A stretch of DNA of 64,000 bases from a virus, in the IMG/VR virus record IMGVR_UViG_3300023049_000005, positions 1 to 64,000 of that record. One strand, given 5' to 3'. A model generated the notes under the pieces. The model was not told where the DNA came from, made no database searches, and saw only the letters and a program-made list of their open reading frames with translations. Of the stretch, positions 25,862 to 34,888 are shown piece by piece (position 1 is the first letter of the stretch; each line of letters begins with the position of its first letter). The position numbers and the translations under genes were made by a program.

Positions 25862-26230
25862 ATGAAACTAGTAAACACAAAACTAAGAGTTGTATATATC
25901 CCACAAGTTCCTATGAAGGGATTTAAAGTGGTAGTCAATAATGAGCGTGAGGCATATATTGTTTATAATGCTCTTATTAACCAACACAACTTTCTACTTG
26001 ATGAGAAAGTAATTCCTGATCACTTAAATGTTATTTTTGTAGAAATGGTTGATGAAAGTGGAGAATGGGTTGAGTACTACAATGAAGAAGAAATGGTTGA
26101 ATGGGAAGAATTTTGTGAAGAATATGATGCCTATATAAAAGGGGATTATATCATTGGACAAAATGATGATATAGATCATCTATCCGATGGTAATTATATC
26201 GGTGGATTAACAATGCCTAAAAAAGATTAA
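25862..26230 (+). CDS. Small conserved phage-type protein (122 aa)
   Basis: The pattern VYIPQVPMKGFKVVVNNERE followed by GEWVEYYNEEEMVEWEEF recalls a family of small acidic proteins seen in large phages. They share PQVPxKxFxVxV at the start and a tryptophan-rich acidic end. I know no function for them. It starts 3 nt after the VWA gene stop, inside the operon. Confidence 0.62.
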   Translation: MKLVNTKLRVVYIPQVPMKGFKVVVNNEREAYIVYNALINQHNFLLDEKVIPDHLNVIFVEMVDESGEWVEYYNEEEMVEWEEFCEEYDAYIKGDYIIGQNDDIDHLSDGNYIGGLTMPKKD

Positions 26231-26269
26231 ACAACAATAAACAACTTGAACGATTAAATATTGGAAAAT

Positions 26270-27319
26270 ATGGAAAATAAAAAACTTTCTCAGGAAATTG
26301 AATTGTCTAAAGCAGACAAAAAGGTAGCTTTAGAAACAGCTAAAAAAATTGATACAAGTGATCCGAATTCTATCTTAGAATATGGTAATGATGTACAAAA
26401 GAAATTAGGTGATTTCTCTACTGATATTTTAAAGAATATAAAGAAGAATGATAATAATGAGATCAATGATCTTATTAACGACCTTCTACATGATATACAA
26501 CATATCGAAAGTAGTACTAATCCTTCTATTATGGATAGAGTTGTTAGTGTACTTCCATATGGAAAGAAACTCCAAAAAGGTGCTAGAAAGATGATCGCTA
26601 AATATGAAGGTGTTGAGTCTAATATTGATAATATCGTTGTTAAAATCGATAAAAAGAGATTACACCTTTATCAAGATAACGAGCTTTTAAATCAATTATT
26701 TGCTCAAAATCTTGACAACCTTAAAGAACTTAAGGTTTATATCGAAGGTGCTGAGATCAGATTAAAAGAATTAAAAGAAGAAGTAGTAACTATCGATGGT
26801 AGTACTATTGAAAATCAATACTTGATTAACGATAAGAAAAACTTCATTAATCGATTAGAGAAAAAAATTACTGACCTTAAAACATCAGGGGCAGTAACTT
26901 TACAAACACTTCCTCAAATAAGAATTATTCAAGATAATAATTCAACTCTTATTGAGAAGATCCAAAGTTCTATCAATAGTACTATTCCTCTTTGGAAGAA
27001 TCAGTTTGTTATTGCGGTATCACTCCAAAGACAACAAAATGCTATTGAAATCAAAAATAAGATTGATGATACTACTAATGATATTCTAAAAAAGAACTCA
27101 TTAGCGTTGAAACAAAATGCTATCGAAACTGCTAAGGCTAATGAGAGAAGTACTATCGATATCTCAACTCTTAAATCAGTAAATGATAATCTTATTTCTA
27201 CATTACAGGAAATTAAGAAAATCAAGAAAGGTGGAGAACAAAAGAGAAAAGAAGTTGATAAAGAACTTCAGAATATCAAAGACACACTTAAAAAAGGACT
27301 ATTAGAAGATCAAGACTAA
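26270..27319 (+). CDS. telA: TelA-family (toxic anion resistance, PF05816-like) protein (349 aa)
   Basis: The domain order matches TelA: EYGNDVQKKLGDFSTDIL, then LPYGKKLQKGARKMIAKYEG, then a long helical part with YIEGAEIRLKELKEE. After it come the hallmark LPQIRIIQDNNSTLIEKIQS and TIPLWKNQFVIAVSLQRQ, then an AxETAKANERSTIDI stretch and a terminal coiled coil. TelA proteins are linked to tellurite, colicin and phage resistance and to cell-envelope stress, but no reaction is known. Its presence after a MoxR-VWA pair suggests one complex. I chose the ATG at 26270 over a TTG three codons earlier. Confidence 0.85.
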   Translation: MENKKLSQEIELSKADKKVALETAKKIDTSDPNSILEYGNDVQKKLGDFSTDILKNIKKNDNNEINDLINDLLHDIQHIESSTNPSIMDRVVSVLPYGKKLQKGARKMIAKYEGVESNIDNIVVKIDKKRLHLYQDNELLNQLFAQNLDNLKELKVYIEGAEIRLKELKEEVVTIDGSTIENQYLINDKKNFINRLEKKITDLKTSGAVTLQTLPQIRIIQDNNSTLIEKIQSSINSTIPLWKNQFVIAVSLQRQQNAIEIKNKIDDTTNDILKKNSLALKQNAIETAKANERSTIDISTLKSVNDNLISTLQEIKKIKKGGEQKRKEVDKELQNIKDTLKKGLLEDQD

Positions 27320-27320
27320 T

Positions 27321-28664
27321 ATGTTTTCCCAAGCCGAATGTGTCCAAGTACTTAAAGGTAAATTAGATCCTAAAGACTTTCCTTCTTTAGATAAGATGAG
27401 ATTGTACAAATTAGAACATGTACTTAGAGAGCTTATTGGGGGACAACTTAGTGATAGTATTAAGAAACAATATGTAGTAAATTTTCTACATATTGTTAAT
27501 CTTAATTTAGAGAAGATCAATTACTTTGATATCAACCTTTTCAAATATCTTAAATTCAATATCTTAGATACCTCATTATTTTATGATAAACTAATATTTA
27601 ATCAGAGTCTTATTTCTAAGATATTCAATCTAAAAAAGAAGATTTTAATCAGAGAAGGTAAATGGGAAGAATGGAGTAAGTATAGAAAATATTTTACTTC
27701 AAATAATGATAATTGGATCAAAGAATCTTCTGATAGAATTGATCATCTAAAGTCTATTAATAAGAAATTCAAAGATAGTAGATTAGAGCAGATCGTTAGT
27801 ATATCCGAAAATATACATAGTTATATTAAAGATAATAAAAAAGTTAAACTAACTAAATTAGAGCAATTCCATATTTACTATTCTGATAATCTTATTCAAC
27901 TACTAGATGATTATGTTTATCAAATAGAAAAAGAGGCAGAATCTATTATCTCTTATAATAAGAAGTATAATCAAGAAATTGATGTTTATAAACAGAACTA
28001 TGTAGATAAACTTACTGATATCAAGAAGTATTTTTCTAATCTATCTTATATATCCGAAAATAAAATTGATCATACTATAAGTAGATATAATAGAGTATTA
28101 AGTGAATCACAGATGTATAATAATTATATCAAAAAGGGTGATAGTATTAAATTAAATCTTTATAAAAAAGAACAAAAAAGTATCTGTTTCTATGATACTA
28201 ATAATATAGCCTCTTGTGATAAAATTTATAACACTAGTACTTTCGTAAGAAAATATACGTTTATAACAAAAGGTAAATATGGTGTAGATATGAAACTATT
28301 ATCTATTTTACACAATATATCATTTAATCTTATTGATGAATTTAATTCAGATAGTAATGTTACATATTTTGAAACTAATGATGACACAGGTGTTTCACAT
28401 TGTCTGTGTATTAGATATGAGAATGATATTACATTATTATATTTAGTAGATAGAAGATTTATACATTCAGATAAAACAGGAAATAGATATAAAAAAATTG
28501 AAGTCAAAATCAATTATAATCTTAATGATGAATTAAATGAATTATTAGATCAATATAAAACTAAAATAGAATCGTATATTGATGATAATGTTAAACCAAA
28601 GGCTGATGAAATACTAAAAAGTAAACTTATCTCAGCTATGAAAGATGAAGTAACCGATATATGA
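27321..28664 (+). CDS. Unknown protein of the MoxR-VWA-TelA operon (447 aa)
   Basis: The family is not recognised. The protein begins with a helical region (MFSQAECVQVLKGKLDPKDF), has a long helical middle with coiled-coil character (YQIEKEAESIISYNKKYNQE), and ends in a beta-rich domain with VTYFETNDDTGVSHCLCIRY and NDITLLYLVDRRF. It begins 1 nt after the telA stop and overlaps the next gene by 4 nt, so it is tightly bound to the operon and may be a further component or a client. Confidence 0.68.
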   Translation: MFSQAECVQVLKGKLDPKDFPSLDKMRLYKLEHVLRELIGGQLSDSIKKQYVVNFLHIVNLNLEKINYFDINLFKYLKFNILDTSLFYDKLIFNQSLISKIFNLKKKILIREGKWEEWSKYRKYFTSNNDNWIKESSDRIDHLKSINKKFKDSRLEQIVSISENIHSYIKDNKKVKLTKLEQFHIYYSDNLIQLLDDYVYQIEKEAESIISYNKKYNQEIDVYKQNYVDKLTDIKKYFSNLSYISENKIDHTISRYNRVLSESQMYNNYIKKGDSIKLNLYKKEQKSICFYDTNNIASCDKIYNTSTFVRKYTFITKGKYGVDMKLLSILHNISFNLIDEFNSDSNVTYFETNDDTGVSHCLCIRYENDITLLYLVDRRFIHSDKTGNRYKKIEVKINYNLNDELNELLDQYKTKIESYIDDNVKPKADEILKSKLISAMKDEVTDI

Positions 28665-29131
28665 ATATTAAAGATATAATAAAAGAAGAAGGCGATTCCT
28701 TCCATGGTATACATAAAAGTATACTCTATTATGGTATAAGACATGATCATTTAGGAATGTGGTGCGGTTATATAGTAATCAAACCTAATCATCCATTTTA
28801 TAAAACCACAGAAAAACAATCAGGATATTTCCATGTACATGGTGGTGTTACTTTTGTTAAATATGTAAATGAGAGTTATCAGAAAATTTTAATAGACAAA
28901 AATATTGATAATATCTTAATAAAAGATTACGTAATAGGATTTGATTGTGGTCATAGTGGTGATTTAGTTCCGAGCATGTTTGAGTTATATGATGGTATCA
29001 CAAGAAATGATGTTTATAGGGATAAAAAATACGTCATTGAAGAATGTAAAAATATGATAAATCAATTAGATAAAAAATATCCTAAATTTTTCGGTGAATA
29101 TAAGGAAATGTTTAAAAAACTAAATTCCTAA
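28661..29131 (+). CDS. Conserved phage-type protein with GFDCGHxGD motif (156 aa)
   Basis: The conserved blocks are GYFHVHGGVTFVKY, VIGFDCGHSGDLVPSM and YRDKKYVIEECKNMINQL. I recall this pattern (H-G-G-(V/L)-T, then W/x-x-G-F-D-C-x-H-x-G-D, then Y-V-x-x-E-C-x-x-L) from a widespread small protein family of phages and mobile elements without known function. The invariant His and Asp residues look catalytic or metal-binding. It is last in the operon and overlaps the convergent uvsW gene by 12 nt. Confidence 0.68.
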   Translation: MNIKDIIKEEGDSFHGIHKSILYYGIRHDHLGMWCGYIVIKPNHPFYKTTEKQSGYFHVHGGVTFVKYVNESYQKILIDKNIDNILIKDYVIGFDCGHSGDLVPSMFELYDGITRNDVYRDKKYVIEECKNMINQLDKKYPKFFGEYKEMFKKLNS

Positions 29132-30703
29132 TAGACGCTTAGTTATTTTATAAGGATATTCGTGTTTATTATACATCTTTTCTCTTTCTACTCCATGTTT
29201 CTTTAATATATTATTACTATCCTCAGTAAACATATCAACTAAATCATAAATAGAAGCAACATCCTTAGTATCATGAAGTCTTAAACTTCTACCGATACTC
29301 TGAATAGTCCTTTGTTCTACTTTGAAACCTTCAGCGAATATTATATTATGGATATTCTTTATACTAACCCCTGTACTTAATGTACCATATGTAGCTAAAA
29401 GTATTCTTAATTTACCATCCTCTTTTTCTAGTTCCTTTTTAATCTCTTCTCTTTTATCTTTCTTTACGCCACCGTTAATCATATAGATTACTAAGTTATC
29501 ATTATGATAATGTTCTTCTAAATATTCCTTTAATTTATCACCGAATTCAATTATGTTATATAATACTAACGTGTTCTTATTAATATTATTTAATAGTTTT
29601 ACAATGAAATCTTTTCTTGGTTCACTATTTCTAATATACTCCCCTTCTAATCTGTATATTTCAGATCCTGATCCACCGTTCTTTCTAGCACCTTTTAAAT
29701 TATCATAAAACTCAGGATCATCATGATTTAATAATATTTGTGATATCCTTACATATGATATAATACCTTTATCTTGTAACTCCTTGGCTTTGATCTTCGC
29801 CACCTTCGGTCCTGTCAGACTTTGAATAGTAATATAATCAGCAAAACCATCGTCTTGGAAAGTACCCGATACACCAAATTGATATGAACTATTCTTAATC
29901 GTTCTACCCATAATATCAATAAAACTTTTACTCTTAGCAAGGTGAGCTTCATCACAAGCTATACAATCAAACTGAGTGTAAAATTCTTCACCTGTTTTAT
30001 CGGGTTTTGATAAACTCTGAAAAGTAGATATAAATATATTAGGTTCTTTCTCCCCTCTCCATTTTCTAGGTTTACTACTCATTATTTCATTCACTCTAAG
30101 ATCTAACTTTCTACTATTCTCACCATTGAATCCTTCATTATAGTCTACGATATCATCATAAAATTGCGTTACAAGGTCAATAGAAGGCACTATAAGCAAC
30201 ATCTTTAAGTCGTTGTCCTCTTGTAATAGATAGAAGAATACAATCGATATAATCAAAGATTTACCACCACCTGTGGCAACTTCTGCAGTGCAATACATAT
30301 TTCTTAATATATGATAGGCTGTTTCGATCTGATGATCATATGGATAGAAATCTACTTCCTTACCATCTTTCATAACTTTATGATCTTTGAAAAAAGTTTC
30401 ACAAAATTTCTGAACCTTCTCTAAAGTAACATCTCTATTAAGTGGGAAATCTTTTTTATTACTAACTTCCATTTTACTCTGAACTTTATTCATAGCAACA
30501 ACAGTCTCTTTCCAAAGACCTAATGGAATTTTATCTGATTTGAAATGTTTTATTTCTCCATCCCATATACCTCGTTTAAAACTAGGCATAAATTGGAAAC
30601 CCTTCACTTTTCTATTCAGTGAGAGTTTTAATTGGTTGTATTCTAATGTAGTTGCTTTTTCTACTTTAAACCATTTATTTTCAGCATCATATGATAATAA
30701 CAT
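29120..30703 (-). CDS. uvsW: UvsW-like superfamily 2 DNA/RNA helicase (527 aa)
   Basis: UvsW unwinds branched DNA and R-loops in T4 and shifts replication from origin-dependent to recombination-dependent mode. The protein has the small N-terminal UvsW domain (KVKGFQFMPSFKRGIWDGEI), Walker A VATGGGKSLI, motif II ACDEAHLAKS, motif III GVSGTFQDDG, and motif VI QSIGRSLRLH. At 527 residues it is close to the T4 protein. It is monocistronic with convergent genes downstream. Close relatives such as Rad25-type helicases are less likely, because the N-terminal domain fits UvsW. Confidence 0.93.
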   Translation of the reverse strand: MLLSYDAENKWFKVEKATTLEYNQLKLSLNRKVKGFQFMPSFKRGIWDGEIKHFKSDKIPLGLWKETVVAMNKVQSKMEVSNKKDFPLNRDVTLEKVQKFCETFFKDHKVMKDGKEVDFYPYDHQIETAYHILRNMYCTAEVATGGGKSLIISIVFFYLLQEDNDLKMLLIVPSIDLVTQFYDDIVDYNEGFNGENSRKLDLRVNEIMSSKPRKWRGEKEPNIFISTFQSLSKPDKTGEEFYTQFDCIACDEAHLAKSKSFIDIMGRTIKNSSYQFGVSGTFQDDGFADYITIQSLTGPKVAKIKAKELQDKGIISYVRISQILLNHDDPEFYDNLKGARKNGGSGSEIYRLEGEYIRNSEPRKDFIVKLLNNINKNTLVLYNIIEFGDKLKEYLEEHYHNDNLVIYMINGGVKKDKREEIKKELEKEDGKLRILLATYGTLSTGVSIKNIHNIIFAEGFKVEQRTIQSIGRSLRLHDTKDVASIYDLVDMFTEDSNNILKKHGVEREKMYNKHEYPYKITKRLLGI

Positions 30704-30726
30704 TAATGATTATATGAAAAAATAGA

Positions 30727-31470
30727 TTATTGTTTAAATCTTTTGTAACTTTTAATGTAACTTTCGTTTATTTCGACTTCTTCTAAGGCTTCATTATAAG
30801 AATTCTTTACAAAATCTAAGATATATGTATTTTCTATAAACGCATATACAAAATCTGTCTTATATTTTTCAGGATCTTCTAAATTAGATAAAATATAATT
30901 TAACATTACTGCAACTACATATTCTTCATCTTCTATCTTATTTTCTAATATCTTTTCTATATCTTGTATAGAATTTGGCATAAATGAAATAAAACCTGAT
31001 CTAGAACGATATGTCTCATGTAAGTATTCATTGAAATCATCCTCTTTTATTTTAGATTTGAATTTATTCCAAAACGTTTTAACATCTTCATTTAAATAAA
31101 TATCAAAATATAAGTTATCCGTAGTATAATTATATGATTTAGGACTCACTATTTTTATAACTTTTCCTGAATCAATAAAAGAAACTTTCTTTTTCATATC
31201 AGGTAAGTAACTTTCATTGAATATTTTTTTAGCACATTCTAATACATGTTCTTCAAAAACATCGTTATCAAAATGATCGTAATAAAAATCTCTATATGCA
31301 TCAGCGTCTTCAAAACGATCTTGTAATTCTATACTTCCTTCGTATTCACTACTAAAATCATCAATAGTAAAAAGATTATCAGGACTGTAAGATTGGTACA
31401 TATCAACTGATATGAAAGGAACTAATTCTGTAGTAAGTTCAACTTTATATAACTCATTATTAATAAACAT
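30727..31470 (-). CDS. Hypothetical protein (247 aa) with late-type box
   Basis: The body is acidic with paired aromatic residues (DAYRDFYYDHFDNDVFEEHV; DNLYFDIYLNEDVKTFWNKF), and I do not recognise it. It lacks the leader family N-terminus, although it has the same TTTAATATATAAG box as the leader genes. It is probably a late-expressed protein. It ends with a basic tail (YIKSYKRFKQ). Confidence 0.65.
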   Translation of the reverse strand: MFINNELYKVELTTELVPFISVDMYQSYSPDNLFTIDDFSSEYEGSIELQDRFEDADAYRDFYYDHFDNDVFEEHVLECAKKIFNESYLPDMKKKVSFIDSGKVIKIVSPKSYNYTTDNLYFDIYLNEDVKTFWNKFKSKIKEDDFNEYLHETYRSRSGFISFMPNSIQDIEKILENKIEDEEYVVAVMLNYILSNLEDPEKYKTDFVYAFIENTYILDFVKNSYNEALEEVEINESYIKSYKRFKQ

Positions 31471-31472
31471 AT

Positions 31473-31485
31473 CTTATATATTAAA
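31473..31485 (-). promoter_or_regulatory. Late-type box TTTAATATATAAG before the 247-aa gene
   Basis: The box ends 2 nt before the ATG at 31470. It also spans the region between the ankyrin stop codon and this start. Confidence 0.6.
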
Positions 31486-31959
31486 TTACTTATTTAGTTT
31501 TAGTATTAAATCAGTAATAAGTAATTTACCATATTCGGCTATTTCTTCATCTGTTAGCTTATCCCTTACTCTTTTATCACGTAATAAAAGTATTACTATA
31601 TCATCATGACCTCTCTTTGCTGCCCATCGTATAGCCATATTATTTATTGTACTAGGATCAACTCTTGGATCTTTAAGTAATAGTTTAACAATTTCTAGAT
31701 GATTCGATTCTGCTGCTAATCGTATAGCATAGTTTTTTTCATCACTAGGATCAACTCTATCATCTTTTAATAACTCTCGGACTACTTCTATATGACCATT
31801 ACAAGATGCCCATACTATACCATTATTTCCATTATTACTAGGATCAACTCTTGGGTCTTTTAAAAACAATTTAACTAAATTTAGATCACCTATTTTACAA
31901 GCCTCAATAAATTCTTGTTGTTTATTATCTGATTCGAATAGTTTATAACTTTTAATTAT
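31486..31959 (-). CDS. Leader-bearing ankyrin-repeat protein with a non-standard start (about 157 aa)
   Basis: The frame reads (I)IKSYKLFESDNKQQEF and then four ankyrin-type repeats, each with a D-P-R/D-R-V-D-P-S loop (LFLKDPRVDPS, LLKDDRVDPSDE, LLKDPRVDPSTI, LLRDKRVRDKL). It ends in a conserved tail EYGKLLITDLILKLNK. The leader and tail are almost identical to those of the ankyrin protein at 44.7 kb, which starts on GTG. At the equivalent place here the codon is ATA (31957-31959), and no ATG, GTG or TTG is in frame before an upstream TAA. Either ATA is used or the gene has lost its start; the nearest conventional start (TTG) would delete the leader. Ankyrin repeats bind other proteins. Confidence 0.68.
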   Translation of the reverse strand: MIKSYKLFESDNKQQEFIEACKIGDLNLVKLFLKDPRVDPSNNGNNGIVWASCNGHIEVVRELLKDDRVDPSDEKNYAIRLAAESNHLEIVKLLLKDPRVDPSTINNMAIRWAAKRGHDDIVILLLRDKRVRDKLTDEEIAEYGKLLITDLILKLNK

Positions 31960-32022
31960 AAACTGATCTAATTTATCACGTATTTATATAACTATTCTAT
32001 TTTAGTTATATATTAAATATAA

Positions 32023-32337
32023 TTAGATAATAATTAAAGAGTCGATGAACTCATCTCTTTTCTGAGCTAAGAGATTTTGACGCATTTTATCATCAAATTT
32101 ATAATAATGAATAGAGTCGATATTATTAACCACATAGAAAAAAATATTAACTCTATCATATTTAGTCTTGAATAATTCATCCCCTATTTTTATGAGATAT
32201 TTATTGAGATGAATGATAATGCCATCGTGATCGAATACAGTTATATTAGATAAACGAATATATGTAGGTGTTATATCTACAGATGAATCATTTTTATGTT
32301 CATCAATATAATCGTATATCCGTTCTTCAATAGTCAT
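32023..32337 (-). CDS. Hypothetical protein (104 aa)
   Basis: The protein is soluble, with a helical start (MTIEERIYDYIDEHKNDSS), a central strand-rich region (IRLSNITVFDHDGIIIHLNK) and a helical end. No family is recognised. Its TACCTTTG promoter is 5 nt from the ATG, so the mRNA is probably leaderless and belongs to the class with host-type promoters. Confidence 0.6.
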   Translation of the reverse strand: MTIEERIYDYIDEHKNDSSVDITPTYIRLSNITVFDHDGIIIHLNKYLIKIGDELFKTKYDRVNIFFYVVNNIDSIHYYKFDDKMRQNLLAQKRDEFIDSLIII

Positions 32338-32342
32338 AGATA

Positions 32343-32350
32343 CAAAGGTA
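32343..32350 (-). promoter_or_regulatory. TAnnTTTG promoter (TACCTTTG) abutting the 104-aa gene
   Basis: TACCTTTG-TATCT-ATG on the minus strand; the spacer to the start codon is 5 nt. Confidence 0.55.
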
Positions 32351-32416
32351 ATGAATTATAACTGAAACACCCATAATTAATTATATTTTATTATTATATT
32401 ATAATGTTGCACCTTT

Positions 32417-33193
32417 TTAGTTTCTGTACCTCTTCATGATCTCAATTAAGAATGGATCTCTTACAATATCATCGTCTTCGAATTTAAAGTATCCGACACC
32501 ATCGAGACTTTCTAATCGTTCTGCAGCATCAACTGCCCCACACTTTTCATTATTTCTCGTTTTAATATCGATTTGATCAGGATCATATAGTACTACTATT
32601 TTACTATCTTCTCCTAAACGAGATAAATAAGTTTTCATTTCATTAATAGAAGTATTCTGCCCTTCATCTAAAATACAGAAGACACCTGTTGGTTCGCCTT
32701 CTTCATTAACATTACCAAAGGTTTCTCCTCTCATATAATTAATGATTCTTTCTTCTATTAGATTATTTCTAAGAAATTTAGCAACTTCCTTATCTACTAT
32801 TTTATCTAAGTTAGCATAAATAGAATTGAAATAGATATAAGTTTTATCATTGATGTCGCCTGGTAAAGCCCCTATATCATAGCTAACACTTACTATTGGT
32901 TTAGTTATCATAATATTAGAGATATTATATTCTTCGGGATGTTTTAATATTTCTAAGCCCGTTTTAAGTGAGATTAAGGATTTACCTGTACCTGCGGGTC
33001 CTTCCACGAAGGTGATTCTATTCTCTTTAATCATCTGAGCCATTTCTTTCTGTTTCTTATTCTTGAATTTTGTTCTAATATTAAATTGTAAATTAGAAAG
33101 TTCTTTTCTTTTACGAGCGTTAAGTTCGTCCATTTCGTTTGCTGCATCTCTTAGCAATTGGCTTTTAGGTGATTTCTTAGTTTTCCTTGGCAT
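32417..33193 (-). CDS. phoH: PhoH-like ATPase (258 aa)
   Basis: PhoH-family proteins are P-loop ATPases related to the helicase half of superfamily 1 and are common in large phages; RNA-related roles are proposed. Visible motifs are FVEGPAGTGKSLISLK near residue 65, the family TKPIVSVSYDIGALPGD, and the Walker B-type FCILDEGQNTSINEMK. RLGEDSKIVVLYDPDQID follows. A basic N-terminal tail (MPRKTKKSPKSQ) precedes the domain. It is a single-gene unit, divergent from a small membrane protein. Confidence 0.9.
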   Translation of the reverse strand: MPRKTKKSPKSQLLRDAANEMDELNARKRKELSNLQFNIRTKFKNKKQKEMAQMIKENRITFVEGPAGTGKSLISLKTGLEILKHPEEYNISNIMITKPIVSVSYDIGALPGDINDKTYIYFNSIYANLDKIVDKEVAKFLRNNLIEERIINYMRGETFGNVNEEGEPTGVFCILDEGQNTSINEMKTYLSRLGEDSKIVVLYDPDQIDIKTRNNEKCGAVDAAERLESLDGVGYFKFEDDDIVRDPFLIEIMKRYRN

Positions 33194-33229
33194 ATAAAAT
33201 TTATTTTTTTATTATTCTATATATTTTAT

Positions 33230-33237
33230 TACCTTTG
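33230..33237 (+). promoter_or_regulatory. TAnnTTTG promoter (TACCTTTG) of the 139-aa membrane protein
   Basis: An exact -7 box match, 24 nt upstream of the ATG at 33262. Confidence 0.5.
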
Positions 33238-33261
33238 TCATCTATTATTAAAAAAGAAATT

Positions 33262-33681
33262 ATGGTAATTTTTAATCTACTTACACTTGTTTATATCATT
33301 TCTCATCTAAAGATAGCGTTGAATCCTGATTTGTTGATTAGTGGTTATAATGAAGTAAACGAAAGAAGTGAAGCTATAAAAGAAGGACGTGAGTTAAAAA
33401 AACTAACTAAGGAAACTATAACAATAACAAGAATTAGTATACTTACTTTGATATGGAGAATTAGTGGATTATTAACATCCGATTGGATTATATTTTTAAT
33501 TTATAACATATATATCCAAGTCTATTCTCTTTTTATGAAGAAAAAAAGAGGCACACCTTCTTATAGAACAGCCATTGTTATTACTTCATATATAGCTTTT
33601 TCTTTTTCTACTATATTATTTTTGAAGAATATCTTCTTTGAAAATATGAATGTTTCGGAAAAAATTATCGCTTTATTTTGA
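33262..33681 (+). CDS. Small membrane protein (139 aa)
   Basis: Hydrophobic segments lie at the N-terminus (MVIFNLLTLVYIISHLKIAL), in the middle (GLLTSDWIIFLIYNIYIQVY) and near the end (AIVITSYIAFSFSTILFLKN). A charged loop with EVNERSEAIKEGRELKKLTK lies between the first two. I chose the ATG at 33262; a longer frame would begin on a TTG before the promoter box. The family is unknown. A holin is conceivable, but the size and the charged loop are not typical. Confidence 0.62.
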   Translation: MVIFNLLTLVYIISHLKIALNPDLLISGYNEVNERSEAIKEGRELKKLTKETITITRISILTLIWRISGLLTSDWIIFLIYNIYIQVYSLFMKKKRGTPSYRTAIVITSYIAFSFSTILFLKNIFFENMNVSEKIIALF

Positions 33682-34873
33682 TCTTAATTGTGATCCAAAA
33701 TTTAGAAGCGTCTATATTGAAAAGTACTTTCTTATCTATTTTCTTTTTCTTACAATAAGAGATAAATTCGTTTCTTACTTTATCTAAACTTTCTTTCTCT
33801 ATAATACCGTCTTTCCATTCTCCCATACCGTAGTACCTTTGTATGATAGATTTATCTTTGATATAAGGATTAGTCTTTTTCTCAAAATAACCAGGTGAGA
33901 AATCAGACATCAGCTTCTTAATTTTCATATGAGAAATAACATCTTCCTTTGATAAACTATCAATATCATCTCTTAACTGTTGTAATACTTTACCTTTACT
34001 ATCCTTAAGTTCTTTGAAGTTTCTTTTAGAAAGTTTATATTCACCTACTTTTATTTTCTGATCACTATCATCTATATTAATACCATACTCTAAGAATAGA
34101 GAAGTAGTATAAGTTATTCCGAAATATAATTTAATGCTGCCTTGTGACTGAGTTATATAATCTGAAATTTGTTCCATTGATTTAAATCGCTCTAAGATAG
34201 AAAGTAACCTTTCTTTATTAACTGATTCAGTGATATAAAAAGAAAAGAAACTATTAGGGCATCTATCTTCTTCTTTTGTTAATTCAGGAAGTGATAATGC
34301 TGTTAATATTTTTAAGAAACTATTGAATCCTGTTTTATTAAGTACTATTAAGTTTTTAATATTAAGATCTTCGAATTTATTACTTTCTTCTATTTTAAAG
34401 TTATCATTGATCGATTTAACTAATGCCATTTGATCATAAGGATTAAGTATATTTACTGCCTTAGAAATACGAATTGAAGTATCAACTGATTTATCATTAA
34501 ATCTTTTTCTGTAATGATCAATAATATCTTCCTTTTTTAATGTTTCATTAGGTGCATTTTGTATATCACTTTCGTTGATATTATGACTAACTATATAACT
34601 TCTTCCTTTCTTCTCAACTATTTTAACAGGTGTTAACATGTTGTTATACCAATACTCAGTAAGGACTATATCATTTTCATCAAATTTCTTTGAATCGTTT
34701 TTACCCACAGGTAGTTTAAGATATTCCCCAAGGATTCTTGAAAAGTCTTCTTTTTCTTCATTCTTAATATTATCATATACGTGTTCAACATATTCACCAA
34801 GTGAACCGTATTCATTTTTAATATCAGCGTATATTCCTTCGTTTATTTTAAAGTTATTGAATTTGGTAATCAT
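33665..34873 (-). CDS. Leader-bearing protein of unknown function (402 aa)
   Basis: MITKFNNFKINEGIYADI is a clear leader with INE-G as a candidate cleavage site. The body shows a helical, charged style (RFKSMEQISDYITQSQGSIK; QQLRDDIDSLSKEDVISHM) without a recognised catalytic motif. The C-terminus is basic and beta-like (FWITIKIKIKR). It has the canonical TTTAATATATAAG box two bases before the ATG. By leader and size it is a candidate for a delivered protein. Confidence 0.75.
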   Translation of the reverse strand: MITKFNNFKINEGIYADIKNEYGSLGEYVEHVYDNIKNEEKEDFSRILGEYLKLPVGKNDSKKFDENDIVLTEYWYNNMLTPVKIVEKKGRSYIVSHNINESDIQNAPNETLKKEDIIDHYRKRFNDKSVDTSIRISKAVNILNPYDQMALVKSINDNFKIEESNKFEDLNIKNLIVLNKTGFNSFLKILTALSLPELTKEEDRCPNSFFSFYITESVNKERLLSILERFKSMEQISDYITQSQGSIKLYFGITYTTSLFLEYGINIDDSDQKIKVGEYKLSKRNFKELKDSKGKVLQQLRDDIDSLSKEDVISHMKIKKLMSDFSPGYFEKKTNPYIKDKSIIQRYYGMGEWKDGIIEKESLDKVRNEFISYCKKKKIDKKVLFNIDASKFWITIKIKIKR

Positions 34874-34875
34874 AT

Positions 34876-34888
34876 CTTATATATTAAA
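34876..34888 (-). promoter_or_regulatory. Late-type box TTTAATATATAAG before the 402-aa leader gene
   Basis: The box ends 2 nt before the ATG at 34873 and abuts the stop codon of the ankyrin gene. Confidence 0.6.

Noticed and set aside
33187-33261. TTG start for a longer membrane protein overlapping the phoH start
   Set aside because: The extension lies upstream of a TACCTTTG box and codes for an improbable extra hydrophobic piece; the ATG at 33262 fits better.
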